From Parachlamydiaceae bacterium (GTDB taxonomy: Bacteria > Chlamydiota > Chlamydiia > Chlamydiales > Parachlamydiaceae), in the NCBI GenBank assembly GCA_003164155.1, contig PLSG01000013.1, forward strand, positions 1 through 13,942: 13,942 nt of DNA. The letters are read 5' to 3'. Within the stretch, counting starts at the first letter, position 1, and each line of letters begins with the position of its first letter. A program made the position numbers and the translations under genes. Below are positions 5,851-11,715 of this stretch, piece by piece. The notes under the pieces are model-generated. The model did no database searches and had not been told where the DNA came from. It was given only the letters and a program-made list of their open reading frames with translations.

Positions 5851-6111
5851 ATGCCAGAAATAAGTCGGTTTTTTGGAATAATTATAAAAATGTTTTTTCG
5901 AGATCATAATCCGCCGCATTTTCATGCTGAATACCAAAGTTACAAGGCTATATTCAGCATTGAAACAGGGCAGATGATCCAGGGTGACATACCGCAAAAG
6001 AAATCTGCTTTAATTACAGCATGGACGATCATCCATAATAAAGAATTGATGAAAAATTGGAACGCTCTAGTTGAGGGCTGCCCTGCTACTACAATCGACC
6101 CTTTAAAATAA
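5851..6111 (+). CDS. DUF4160 domain protein
   Basis: This 86-aa protein shows the DUF4160 pattern: the opening MPEISRFFGIIIKMF, the motif FRDHNPPHFHAEY (about 18-30) with its HNPPHFH core, IETGQMIQGDIP, and the C-terminal helix with WNALVEG. DUF4160 genes are very often paired with a DUF2442 gene, as here 8 bases downstream, and the pair is commonly regarded as toxin-antitoxin-like although its action is not established. GAGG lies just before the ATG. The pair could help maintain the plasmid. Assignment to the family is firm; function is inferred. Confidence 0.85.
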   Translation: MPEISRFFGIIIKMFFRDHNPPHFHAEYQSYKAIFSIETGQMIQGDIPQKKSALITAWTIIHNKELMKNWNALVEGCPATTIDPLK

Positions 6112-6119
6112 GAGGCTCT

Positions 6120-6440
6120 ATGTTACACACAGTCAAAAAAGCGAAGTATCTAGATGGTTACAGAGTGCAATTGTCCTTCGATGATAAGAAAGTAAAAATT
6201 GTCGATCTTCAAGACATGCTTAAAGACGCTAAAAATATGTTTTTGGCACTAAAAGAGATCAACTTTTTCAAAAAGGTGAAGTCTGATGGAACAACGTTAG
6301 TATGGCCTAACGGTGTAGATCTTTGCCCAGATGTCCTATACGAAATGGGAAAGACCGTGACTGTTCGTAAAAAGACGTCGAAACCACCATCTTCTTCAGA
6401 TAAACCACAAACAAGAATTGCCGCCAAGTCTAAGCGCTGA
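6120..6440 (+). CDS. DUF2442 domain protein, partner of DUF4160
   Basis: This 106-aa protein has the DUF2442 core: VKKAKYLDGYRVQLSFDD at the start, VDLQDML, F-x-K-V-K-SDGTTLVWPNGVDLCPDVLYE (about 50-77). A basic, serine/proline-rich tail of about 25 residues (KKTSKPPSSSDKPQTR and onward) is longer than usual for the family. DUF2442 proteins are proposed partners of DUF4160 proteins in two-gene modules. AGAGG precedes the ATG. The lysine-rich tail could bind nucleic acid, which is a guess. Confidence 0.85.
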   Translation: MLHTVKKAKYLDGYRVQLSFDDKKVKIVDLQDMLKDAKNMFLALKEINFFKKVKSDGTTLVWPNGVDLCPDVLYEMGKTVTVRKKTSKPPSSSDKPQTRIAAKSKR

Positions 6441-6495
6441 GAAATTCGATGACCCAAGAAATTTAATCAGTCACAAAGAGAGAATGAGGGGTCAT

Positions 6496-6585
6496 ATGGG
6501 AAAACGGAAAAAATCCCACGTTAAGAAAAAAATAGTCTTCGGTCATCTCAAAAAACCGAAGAACGTCAGTTTTTATCTGAAATAG
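6496..6585 (+). CDS. Possible very basic 29-aa peptide
   Basis: ATG at 6496 follows GAGGGG with four bases between; an in-frame ATG at 6484 would add four residues. The peptide starts MGKRKKSHVKKK and ends NVSFYLK, with about 10 lysine or arginine residues of 29. An 8-bp inverted repeat, TCTTCGGT (6536-6543) and ACCGAAGA (6555-6562), lies inside it with only a weak T run after. That hairpin may instead be the end of the DUF4160/DUF2442 transcript, which argues against a gene. The rest of 6441-6653 shows nothing else clear. Confidence 0.3.
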   Translation: MGKRKKSHVKKKIVFGHLKKPKNVSFYLK

Positions 6586-6653
6586 TTATGATCCTTAACG
6601 GAGTTTTCTGTTCCACTTATCCATAAACCACTAAAGAAAAAAGATCTAAATGG

Positions 6654-6926
6654 TTAATCAGCATCCCCCCCATTACCACCGTTACCGCCGTTTCCATAAA
6701 CACTCACACCCCCATTACCACCATGACCACCACCTTGCCCATTTTTACCTATTTTTCCATCTTCTCCATCTTCTCCATCGTCAAGATATCCAGGAGAGCC
6801 ATGTTTTCCATCGTTTGCTCTAGATGGTTCAACACAACCTGAAGATCTCCTGCCGTATGCTTCTACTGAAGCAGATGTAGCAAGTACACAACCAATTAAA
6901 ATATATAAAATTTTAGGGGTTTTCAT
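6654..6926 (-). CDS. Secreted glycine-rich, collagen-like repeat protein (copy 3)
   Basis: This 90-aa protein starts with a Sec signal peptide (MKTPKILYILIGCVLATSA, likely cut after VEA). A short charged stretch with one Cys (RRSSGC) comes next, then a Gly-X-Y-like part (DGEDGEDGKIGKNGQGG) and Gly-Gly-X repeats (GGHGGNGG, GGNGGNGG). AAAGGA precedes the ATG. It lies 18 nt after copy 2 in the same direction. Unlike its neighbours it has an acidic collagen-like middle. Such low-complexity proteins are expected to be exported or on the surface; Gly-Gly-X runs can pack as polyglycine-II helices. Function unknown. Confidence 0.7.
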   Translation of the reverse strand: MKTPKILYILIGCVLATSASVEAYGRRSSGCVEPSRANDGKHGSPGYLDDGEDGEDGKIGKNGQGGGHGGNGGVSVYGNGGNGGNGGDAD

Positions 6927-6944
6927 TTATTAAAGTTCCTTTCG

Positions 6945-7259
6945 TTATCTTTTTTTACCGTCTTGTCCATTACTTCCATTTCCCTCTGACCCTCTACCTC
7001 CATAACCACCTCTACCACCCCCTTCTGATCCATCTCCACCATTTCCACCGTTTCCACCTCTCCCATTTTGACTATCGCCTCCATTACCGCCGTTACCGCC
7101 GTAACCAGAGTTACTATTGCCCCCATTACCGCCATGACCGCCGTCGCTATGTTCGCTATTGCCTCCATGGCCGCCATTCCCGCCATCTCTAGCATGTAAT
7201 GTTGACGCATTCACAACAGTAATAAGGGAAATTAGAATTTTTACAATCAGCTTACTCAT
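6945..7259 (-). CDS. Secreted Gly-Gly-X repeat protein (copy 2)
   Basis: This 104-aa protein has a signal peptide MSKLIVKILISLITVVNAS, likely cut after LHA, then almost pure GGX repeats with X mainly Asn, His, Ser and Asp (GGNGGHGGN, GGNGGDSQNGRGG). The end is basic (GQDGKKR). Its ATG overlaps the stop of copy 1 by four bases (ATGA), and a GGAG inside copy 1 serves as Shine-Dalgarno, so the two are coupled. The repeats are degenerate at DNA level, with triplet periodicity that also opens a false frame at 6923-7210. Probably an extracellular or periplasmic structural protein; no family assigned. Confidence 0.7.
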   Translation of the reverse strand: MSKLIVKILISLITVVNASTLHARDGGNGGHGGNSEHSDGGHGGNGGNSNSGYGGNGGNGGDSQNGRGGNGGNGGDGSEGGGRGGYGGRGSEGNGSNGQDGKKR

Positions 7260-7486
7260 CCAGCATCTCCACCGTGCCCACCGTTGCCACCACTAATCCC
7301 TCCATGGCCGCCATTTCCGCCTTGGCCTCCATTACCAGAACCACTATTGCCTCCATTACCGCCATGACCTGCGCTACCTGGAGAATGACCTCCATGACCA
7401 CCGCTTCCTCCACTAGCAGCTTGTAACGATGATGCCACCAACACAGTAAACATAATAAAGTTGAGTAATAAATTTTTCGATTTCAT
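7256..7486 (-). CDS. Secreted Gly-Gly-X repeat protein (copy 1)
   Basis: I choose ATG at 7486 (76 aa), with GGAG six bases upstream, over an upstream start at 7513. A signal peptide MKSKNLLLNFIMFTVLVASS is followed by a probable cut after LQA, then GGX repeats rich in His, Ser and Asn (GGSGGHGGHSPG, GGNGGHGGIS). It is the first of three tandem paralogues probably arising by duplication. Gly-Gly-X repeats are known in polyglycine-II folds such as the snow-flea antifreeze protein and the phage S16 adhesin; a related fold is possible but not shown. His-rich repeats could also bind metal. Confidence 0.7.
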   Translation of the reverse strand: MKSKNLLLNFIMFTVLVASSLQAASGGSGGHGGHSPGSAGHGGNGGNSGSGNGGQGGNGGHGGISGGNGGHGGDAG

Positions 7487-7573
7487 TAAATGCTCCATTT
7501 TAAACAAAAGCAAATTAACATTTTTCCCAAAATTGTTATATTGTTTTCTGATTTACTAGAGTTTTTAAGAAAA

Positions 7574-7603
7574 ATTATACATCCCACTCAATAGGCTAAC
7601 CAA
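7574..7603 (-). promoter_or_regulatory. Candidate promoter of the glycine-rich operon
   Basis: On the minus strand a perfect -10 TATAAT (7579-7574) lies 18 bp after TTGGTT (7603-7598, 3 of 6). It is about 90 bp before the copy 1 start codon. The good -10 with a poor -35 suggests an activator or a weak promoter. Confidence 0.35.
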
Positions 7604-7944
7604 ATGTTTAATTTGCGTGATCTCTATTGACCAAAAACTACAAACGCCAGCCTTTTATCAATCGATAAACTTAACCGCTTATGGAGCATTTAAACCGATA
7701 AACTTTCGATTTCGTGAAATCGATTGCATTTACACAAAGTTGAAAGGTCGAATGAACCGATACCATAGTTTTTGAATTCAAATTCCATAACCAACGAAAT
7801 TTAACCAAACCCAAGAGAAACATCTTATACGCAATATGCAAACTACGTTTGCCGCTTCTTTTTTTGGTTAAATTTACACTCAAACCTTGAACAGGATCCA
7901 CAACATGAAATATGGTAGTAACTTACTATTATATGGAGTGTAAC
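7604..7944. promoter_or_regulatory. Intergenic regulatory region with palindrome and direct repeats
   Basis: This gap lies between the glycine-rich operon and a divergent RHH gene. It holds an 8-bp perfect inverted repeat TCGATTTC-gt-GAAATCGA (7706-7723). The 10-mer CGATAAACTT is repeated at 7663-7672 and 7696-7705, with a related CCGATACC near 7759. These look like operator elements, plausibly for the RHH protein encoded from 7945. A GTG-started frame at 7901-7671 lacks a ribosome-binding site and is not called. Confidence 0.35.
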
Positions 7945-8139
7945 ATGGGTAGACCCAAGGTGATAAAAGACGACGTGAGATTGTCAATCGTTCTGTCAAA
8001 AGCACAAGCCTACCGAGTGAAATTTATAGCTATTCAAATGAGCAAAAGAGAAGGTCGGATGATATCAGTTTCGGAGGCATTGAGAATGGCGATTGAAACG
8101 GTTTATCCTGTTCCTAAGAATCAAGGGGAGTTGTTTTAA
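7945..8139 (+). CDS. Small ribbon-helix-helix DNA-binding protein
   Basis: I start at ATG 7945 (64 aa), with GGAG six bases upstream; an in-frame start at 7912 lacks a Shine-Dalgarno. The protein starts MGRPKVIKDD, then a strand DVRLSIVLS, a helix KAQAYRVKFIAIQMSKRE and a second helix SVSEALRMAIETVY. This is the RHH/CopG-type layout typical of small plasmid repressors and antitoxins. No toxin gene adjoins it: the next gene is convergent and encodes a secreted protein. It may control copy number, its own promoter or the divergent glycine-rich operon. Confidence 0.65.
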   Translation: MGRPKVIKDDVRLSIVLSKAQAYRVKFIAIQMSKREGRMISVSEALRMAIETVYPVPKNQGELF

Positions 8140-8141
8140 AA

Positions 8142-8588
8142 TCACTTTGCGATTACAAATTGCTCGTCTTTGGCTGTGTATACGCAAAAACCATCGTGAA
8201 AATGAACAACGTACCTTTTTCCGTTGAACGATTCTATTTTCCAAGAGGTTGACTTGCTCTCTTCATCTGGGAGACCTCTTAAGAATTTTTTTACATCAAT
8301 AAAAATGACGATTTGTGAGCCGTATGGGTTAACATCGAAATTATCAGAAAGATAAGTTACAACGAAACCATTTACATAATTCCCACGATGAATAATTTCT
8401 TCTCTTGAGAGAACCTCTGTATTGTAGGCAGAGATTGGCTTGCCTCCCCACTGTATATTTGCCTTGGAAAGGGCGGGTTCTTCGACCATTATTTCCATCA
8501 ACGGATCGCATAAGCACGGGCAAGGAGCATCTGCGAAAGCCGCCCCAGTGAATAGAATGGAAGAAAGTATTAAAAAAATATGTCTCAT
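8142..8588 (-). CDS. Secreted cysteine-containing protein of unknown function
   Basis: This 148-aa protein starts with a clear Sec signal peptide MRHIFLILSSILFTGAAFA, with a probable cut before DAPCPC. The mature N-terminus has a tight CPCLC cluster (three Cys) and a fourth Cys sits near the C-terminus in HDGFCVYTAKDE, so disulfides or metal binding are possible. The rest is mixed strand-like (GFVVTYLSDNF, SQIVIFIDVKKFLRG, KRYVVHFHDGF), suggesting a compact beta-rich domain. GGAG precedes the ATG, and a TATACT box lies at 8619-8614 on the minus strand. The 3' end is two bases from the convergent RHH gene. No family recognised. Confidence 0.65.
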   Translation of the reverse strand: MRHIFLILSSILFTGAAFADAPCPCLCDPLMEIMVEEPALSKANIQWGGKPISAYNTEVLSREEIIHRGNYVNGFVVTYLSDNFDVNPYGSQIVIFIDVKKFLRGLPDEESKSTSWKIESFNGKRYVVHFHDGFCVYTAKDEQFVIAK

Positions 8589-8807
8589 TTATAACTCCAG
8601 TAAATTTAGATAAAGTATATTAAACCATCTATAAACGAACAAACGAATGTTTTATTTATAAAAAAATTATCAATCTTATTAGATAATCAAAAAAACGAAT
8701 ACAAAGTGAAAAATAATCGAATAATTACATCCCCATTTTAAGTTGAGAAATAATTTAAACAACTTATTATAAAATGTTTAAGATAAATACGCCTCGTTGC
8801 TTACATA

Positions 8808-8837
8808 TTTACATATAAGTATGTTTTCTGATATAAT
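8808..8837 (+). promoter_or_regulatory. Strong extended -10 promoter of the toxin-antitoxin-like operon
   Basis: TTTACA (8808-8813, 5 of 6) is followed after 18 bp by a perfect TATAAT (8832-8837), preceded by TG one base away (8829-8830), the extended -10 form. The stretch ACATATTTACATATAAGTAT (from 8802) contains short inverted ACATA/TATGT elements that could be the operator for autoregulation. The rest of 8589-8807 is very AT-rich, with a 6-bp inverted repeat (8666-8671/8682-8687) and no gene. Confidence 0.7.
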
Positions 8838-8863
8838 GAGGATATACCTAAAGGAGGGATACC

Positions 8864-9115
8864 ATGAGCGAACATATGGTTAGATTAAGTTTTGATATTC
8901 CGGAAGATGCGCACTTCTTACTAAAAACAGAGTGTGTTAAGGCTAGATTGTCTATTAAGGACTTTGCATATGCAATGATCTTAAAAGGGTTGGAAGAACT
9001 TAAAGAAGAGAAATTTAAAAAGAGACTCAAGGAATCAATTCAGCAATCAAAAGAAGGGAAGGGAAGGGTAATAAGCTCAGTTGAACTAGAAGAGATGATC
9101 GAAGATGCAGAATAG
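8864..9115 (+). CDS. Antitoxin-like ribbon-helix-helix protein
   Basis: This 83-aa protein has an RHH-type N-terminus: strand MVRLSFDIPED, helix AHFLLKTECVKA and helix SIKDFAYAMILKGLEELK (about 5-47). A charged, probably flexible C-terminal half (KEEKFKKRLKE, then ISSVELEEMIEDAE) follows, as in antitoxins that wrap around their toxin. AAGGAGG lies six bases before ATG 8864, behind a strong promoter. Its end overlaps the next gene by 11 bases. The layout fits a type II antitoxin that represses its own promoter. Assignment is from pattern and context. Confidence 0.65.
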   Translation: MSEHMVRLSFDIPEDAHFLLKTECVKARLSIKDFAYAMILKGLEELKEEKFKKRLKESIQQSKEGKGRVISSVELEEMIEDAE

Positions 9116-9524
9116 TGCATTTGACTTTAAGTACACGCCAAATGCCGAGGATGATTTAAAAGAATTAATTGCCAATAAAAGTAAAAAAGTCGCTATGAAG
9201 GCTGTTGTAAAAAGCTTAAGATTGATGGCAAGTAATCTTAAACATCCTTCATTGAATACTCATAAATACGATGAGATGGAAGGGCCAAATGGTGAGGAGG
9301 CTCCATATGAAACATGGTCGCCAAGAGGTTGCACATTTTGGAAAAACGGCCTATGTGAATTGCATTCTTTAGGATTGAAACCCTCGCAAGGTAAACTAGC
9401 TCATCATTCTTTAAGTGAAAATGATTGTGATGAAATCGGAGAATTTATGAATGAGTCTTGGGAAAAAGGTAAAGGCGATAAAGTTATAGAAAAATGGAAG
9501 GAAATAAATAAAGGAATTGAATAA
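9105..9524 (+). CDS. Diverged RelE/ParE-superfamily toxin-like protein
   Basis: This 139-aa protein overlaps the RHH gene by 11 bases. It has hints of a RelE-superfamily toxin: a start with FKYTPNAEDDLKELIANK, a helix AVVKSLRLMASNLKHP, and SLNTHKYDEMEGPNGEEAPYETWSPRG, which recalls the HP-GL-THKY-l-G-E-x-YE pattern of RelE-like proteins. CTFWKNGLCELHSLG follows, and then an acidic helical extension (about 100-139) that ordinary RelE/ParE toxins of about 90-110 residues lack. The weak similarity and extra tail mean it may be a diverged or inactive toxin, or a related protein with a different activity. Its place after an antitoxin-like gene is the strongest evidence. Confidence 0.5.
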   Translation: MQNSAFDFKYTPNAEDDLKELIANKSKKVAMKAVVKSLRLMASNLKHPSLNTHKYDEMEGPNGEEAPYETWSPRGCTFWKNGLCELHSLGLKPSQGKLAHHSLSENDCDEIGEFMNESWEKGKGDKVIEKWKEINKGIE

Positions 9525-9607
9525 TGATTATTTTATTTTGTATTTGTTGTATATTCGGATTTAAAGTTATAGGCTTGGCAATAGCATGGTCTATTTTAAT
9601 TGATTAA
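9524..9607 (+). CDS. Tiny membrane peptide (27 aa)
   Basis: ATG 9524 overlaps the stop of the toxin-like gene (TAATG), with AAGGA eight bases upstream. The peptide, starting MIILFCICCIFGFKVIGLA and ending in SILID, is one hydrophobic membrane segment with three Cys near the start. Coupling to the upstream gene and the ribosome-binding site favour a real gene. Small hydrophobic peptides of this size can act as membrane toxins or regulators; nothing more specific can be said. Confidence 0.45.
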   Translation: MIILFCICCIFGFKVIGLAIAWSILID

Positions 9608-9622
9608 AAAGGATGGAAATAA

Positions 9623-9709
9623 ATGATATTAATATATGGTACAATTGGTTTTATTTTCGCAGGATTTATATATAGTTTTATTAATCCCGATGATTATCAT
9701 CCTTTTTAG
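9623..9709 (+). CDS. Second tiny membrane peptide (28 aa)
   Basis: ATG 9623 has GGATGG six bases upstream, 15 bases after the previous peptide. It encodes a 28-aa product, hydrophobic at the start (MILIYGTIGFIFAGFIYS) with a short polar end (NPDDYHPF), so a single membrane span with one end exposed. It overlaps the 3' end of the convergent phage-like gene by 29 bases. The succession of two such peptides after a toxin-antitoxin-like pair is unusual. Function unknown. Confidence 0.45.
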   Translation: MILIYGTIGFIFAGFIYSFINPDDYHPF

Positions 9710-10463
9710 ACTCTAATTTTTTCGCTTCATTATCGAATTGCTCTATCGCTTTGGCTATTTGTGCAGCGTTTCCTTGAGTCGATAGCCTCATAACATTCAG
9801 ATAATGATTTCTCAACACAGGGCTATGGATCATTCGGTTCATTATCTGGACTGTTTTCCCTGCTGCTAAGGCCCCAGGTATAGCAAGTGTTGCTGTAGGC
9901 ATAGCAGTCAAAGCGGAAGCTCCTCCAGCATAGAATAGATGTTTGGCTGTTTGACTTTGCAAAGGCTTGGCATATTTCTCGACAACATTGGAAATTAATC
10001 TACTTCTTTGAGTGATTCCAAAGGCTTCATTAGCTAGTTGATATTGTTGAAACCATTGAGGATTGACCCTAGATCCATAGTTTTCCATTGAGTCTAACAA
10101 AGCTCTATCTACTTCATCAAGATATCTTCTAGCTGCTGCTCTGTCCGCCACTGGGTTTAGTTGAAAAGCGCCCAATTGTCTTCTAGATTCATTGATATCT
10201 CTTCTTAATTGCATTGCAGTATGGGCGTCTATTGTACCATTTTGGATTTGGGCTTCTATCCTATTGATTTCATCCATGGCAGGCCCCTTAGATGGAGTCC
10301 GACCGGATCTAAACCAAGGAGTTGCTCTTATCCTTTGAAAGGCGGTTTGTGTTGGTTGAGCCGAAAATCTAACGCCTTGAGCAATCATATTTTCAGCATC
10401 TCTTAAAGCTTCTCCTGCAATTCCTCTTGCATTCCCAAGATTTGCCATCGATGCTAAAGCCAT
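9681..10463 (-). CDS. Phage-like protein, C-terminal part after a frameshift
   Basis: The frame gives 260 aa from ATG 10463, but no Shine-Dalgarno precedes it. Reading back past the ATG, the frame continues openly to a stop at 10517-10515 and joins the 10809-10474 frame if one G is removed at 10504-10498. The whole protein would be about 375 aa. The middle (about 60-150) is helical (MDEINRIEAQI, MQLRRDINESRRQL, AARRYLDEVDRALLDSM, WFQQYQLANEAFG), resembling helical phage injection/internal proteins. A hydrophobic, Ala/Gly-rich stretch (about 174-205, FYAGGASALTAMPTATLAIP) could cross a membrane. It lies downstream of a terminase-like gene. The phage assignment is tentative. Confidence 0.6.
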   Translation of the reverse strand: MALASMANLGNARGIAGEALRDAENMIAQGVRFSAQPTQTAFQRIRATPWFRSGRTPSKGPAMDEINRIEAQIQNGTIDAHTAMQLRRDINESRRQLGAFQLNPVADRAAARRYLDEVDRALLDSMENYGSRVNPQWFQQYQLANEAFGITQRSRLISNVVEKYAKPLQSQTAKHLFYAGGASALTAMPTATLAIPGALAAGKTVQIMNRMIHSPVLRNHYLNVMRLSTQGNAAQIAKAIEQFDNEAKKLESKKDDNHRD

Positions 10464-10473
10464 GAACCCAAGT

Positions 10474-10809
10474 TTAGAAAGATTTTGAGCAGTTTCTCCC
10501 CCCCTGCTCCTGCTTTAGCAATCTTTGGTTCTCTTTTTCTTTCTTCTCAAGAGCCGCTTGTTGCTCGATTCTTAGCCTATCACCAAATAGTTGCCGTCCC
10601 AACTCTCCATAAGGGGAAAGAGCTGATTGAATCTTGGTCAACTTTTCGGATGGAGATGCATTGGCATTCGATTCGTCATTGATGACATCTTCCAATGCCT
10701 TGTTTGCATAATATGTCGTGAGTCCATTTCCTAGGCCCTTACCTAGAGCTAAACCCAGTTGTTCGGCAATTTTTCCTTGATGATTTTGAGTCGTTATTAC
10801 CTGAACCAT
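10474..10809 (-). CDS. Phage-like protein, N-terminal part before a frameshift
   Basis: I start at ATG 10809, with GAGG four bases upstream; the upstream TTG at 10821 is less likely. The 111-aa product begins MVQVITTQNHQGK, with a Gly/Leu-rich stretch (LGLALGKGLGNGL) and a helical charged end (RIEQQAALEKKEKENQRLL). It ends abruptly at RNCSKSF right after a run of seven G. Dropping one G joins it to the frame of 10463-9681 through GGETAQNLSKLGF, giving one protein of about 375 aa. So it is probably the 5' piece of a single gene that is either broken, mis-sequenced or read through by frameshifting. Confidence 0.55.
   Translation of the reverse strand: MVQVITTQNHQGKIAEQLGLALGKGLGNGLTTYYANKALEDVINDESNANASPSEKLTKIQSALSPYGELGRQLFGDRLRIEQQAALEKKEKENQRLLKQEQGGRNCSKSF
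10498..10504 (-). other. Run of seven G at a frameshift
   Basis: Seven consecutive C on the plus strand (G on the coding strand) sit within the overlap of two open frames. The upstream frame ends at 10476-10474 and the downstream frame is open from 10514 on. A change of one base in the run restores one long protein. Homopolymers like this are common sites of slippage in replication, transcription or sequencing. Confidence 0.8.
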
Positions 10810-10881
10810 AAAACCTCGCAATTTCCTATATCTAAGTCAATTGTTTGGGATAAAATTCCATAAAAGCAACGAGGATTACAT

Positions 10882-11148
10882 CTACACAAGTTTTCGCCTT
10901 CCTGCCTCAATATCAGCTAAGATGTCGCTTCTTTTTCTAACTTTAAGCATGGGTTCTTTTTCTGTTGTTAACCCTGATATCAAAACAGCATTTGGATTGC
11001 CGCCATTTCTTAAATATTCGTTCCATATGTCACTTTTGATTTTTTCCCTTTCCGTTTGCGAAAATTTGTCCGGGACATATAAGAGCGCAACCAAGTCACA
11101 CGGAACAGTTTTTTCTAAACGGTCTAACCTGTCACTTAAATTTTTCAT
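10882..11148 (-). CDS. 88-aa protein downstream of the terminase-like gene
   Basis: I choose ATG 11148, which has GGAGG five bases upstream, over the TTG at 11160. The product starts with a charged helix MKNLSDRLDRLEKTV, then VALLYVPDKFSQTEREKIKSDIWNEYLRNGGNPNAVLISG, and a basic end VRKRSDILADIEAGRRKLV. It begins 15 bases after the terminase-like stop and is followed 72 bases later by the frameshifted gene, in one probable operon. No family recognised; the neighbours suggest a phage-type accessory protein. Confidence 0.65.
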   Translation of the reverse strand: MKNLSDRLDRLEKTVPCDLVALLYVPDKFSQTEREKIKSDIWNEYLRNGGNPNAVLISGLTTEKEPMLKVRKRSDILADIEAGRRKLV

Positions 11149-11162
11149 GAATGCCTCCAAAC

Positions 11163-11537
11163 CTACTTACTCAAACGTTCAAGTTTTTCTATACGCTCTT
11201 GCAACTCTTGTAATTCCTTAAACCGCCCGACATGATTCAAAATATCATTTGCAGCCGCTCTTTGGACTGCTGGACTATCGTCTCTATCAAGAAGCGCAGC
11301 AAGGGTCATAGCTGCCTTCGTTGTGTTAATTTTGAGCTGGCTGATCGCGTCATCTACGATCTGATTACGGGCATTGTCTAGTTCCGATTTAAATAAAGGC
11401 CCCTTGAGCCACTTATAATAGGTGTCCTTTGAGATACCAGACTCTTTGCAAGCTGCTTCAACTGAAGAACAAGCGGCAAAAAATGGAATAGCTGCAACTT
11501 GTCTAGGAGTTAATTGATTTTCGTCAGATTCAGTCAT
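11163..11537 (-). CDS. Small terminase subunit-like HTH protein
   Basis: This 124-aa protein has an N-terminal helix-turn-helix, TPRQVAAIPFFAACSSVEAACKESGISKDTYYKWLKGPLFKSEL (about 10-53). This is the arrangement seen in phBC6A51-type and other phage small terminases, where it recognises packaging sites. A helical middle (DDAISQLKINTTKAAMTLAALLD, AVQRAAANDILNHVG) and a C-terminal coiled coil (FKELQELQERIEKLERLSK) fit an oligomeric ring-forming protein. No large terminase, portal or capsid gene exists on the element. It may be used to divert a helper phage's packaging, as in some phage satellites, or may be a repurposed DNA-binding protein. AGAAGA before the ATG is a weak Shine-Dalgarno. Confidence 0.6.
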   Translation of the reverse strand: MTESDENQLTPRQVAAIPFFAACSSVEAACKESGISKDTYYKWLKGPLFKSELDNARNQIVDDAISQLKINTTKAAMTLAALLDRDDSPAVQRAAANDILNHVGRFKELQELQERIEKLERLSK

Positions 11538-11715
11538 CTTTTGTCTTCTTTTTGTGCTATGGCATTTACTATATTGACCCCATGTCCCCTTTACTCTTTC
11601 AATAAGCTTTAGGAGCCTTTATTTATTTCGTAGCATGTAAGATAAATTTTATTTAAGTCTACTATCCCCGAATAAGTTGTAGGCTTTTTCCTTAAGCGGT
11701 GACGGCGTAACCCAT

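Noticed and set aside
6617..6625. TTATCCATA as a third DnaA box
   Set aside because: A single 8/9 match between unrelated convergent genes, without AT-rich or repeat context, is likely chance.
6923..7210. 95-aa frame rich in Met, Ala and Val overlapping the Gly-rich genes
   Set aside because: It is the shifted reading of the GGN/GGH codon repeats of copy 2, has no signal peptide, and the copy 2 frame has a start, coupling and signal sequence.
7671..7901. 76-aa minus-strand frame between the Gly-rich operon and the RHH gene
   Set aside because: GTG start without Shine-Dalgarno, no recognisable domain, and the region contains palindromes and repeats typical of regulatory DNA.
9681..11537. Functional prophage or phage genome
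   Set aside because: No large terminase, portal, capsid, tail or lysis gene is visible on the whole circle; only three phage-type genes are present and one is frameshifted.
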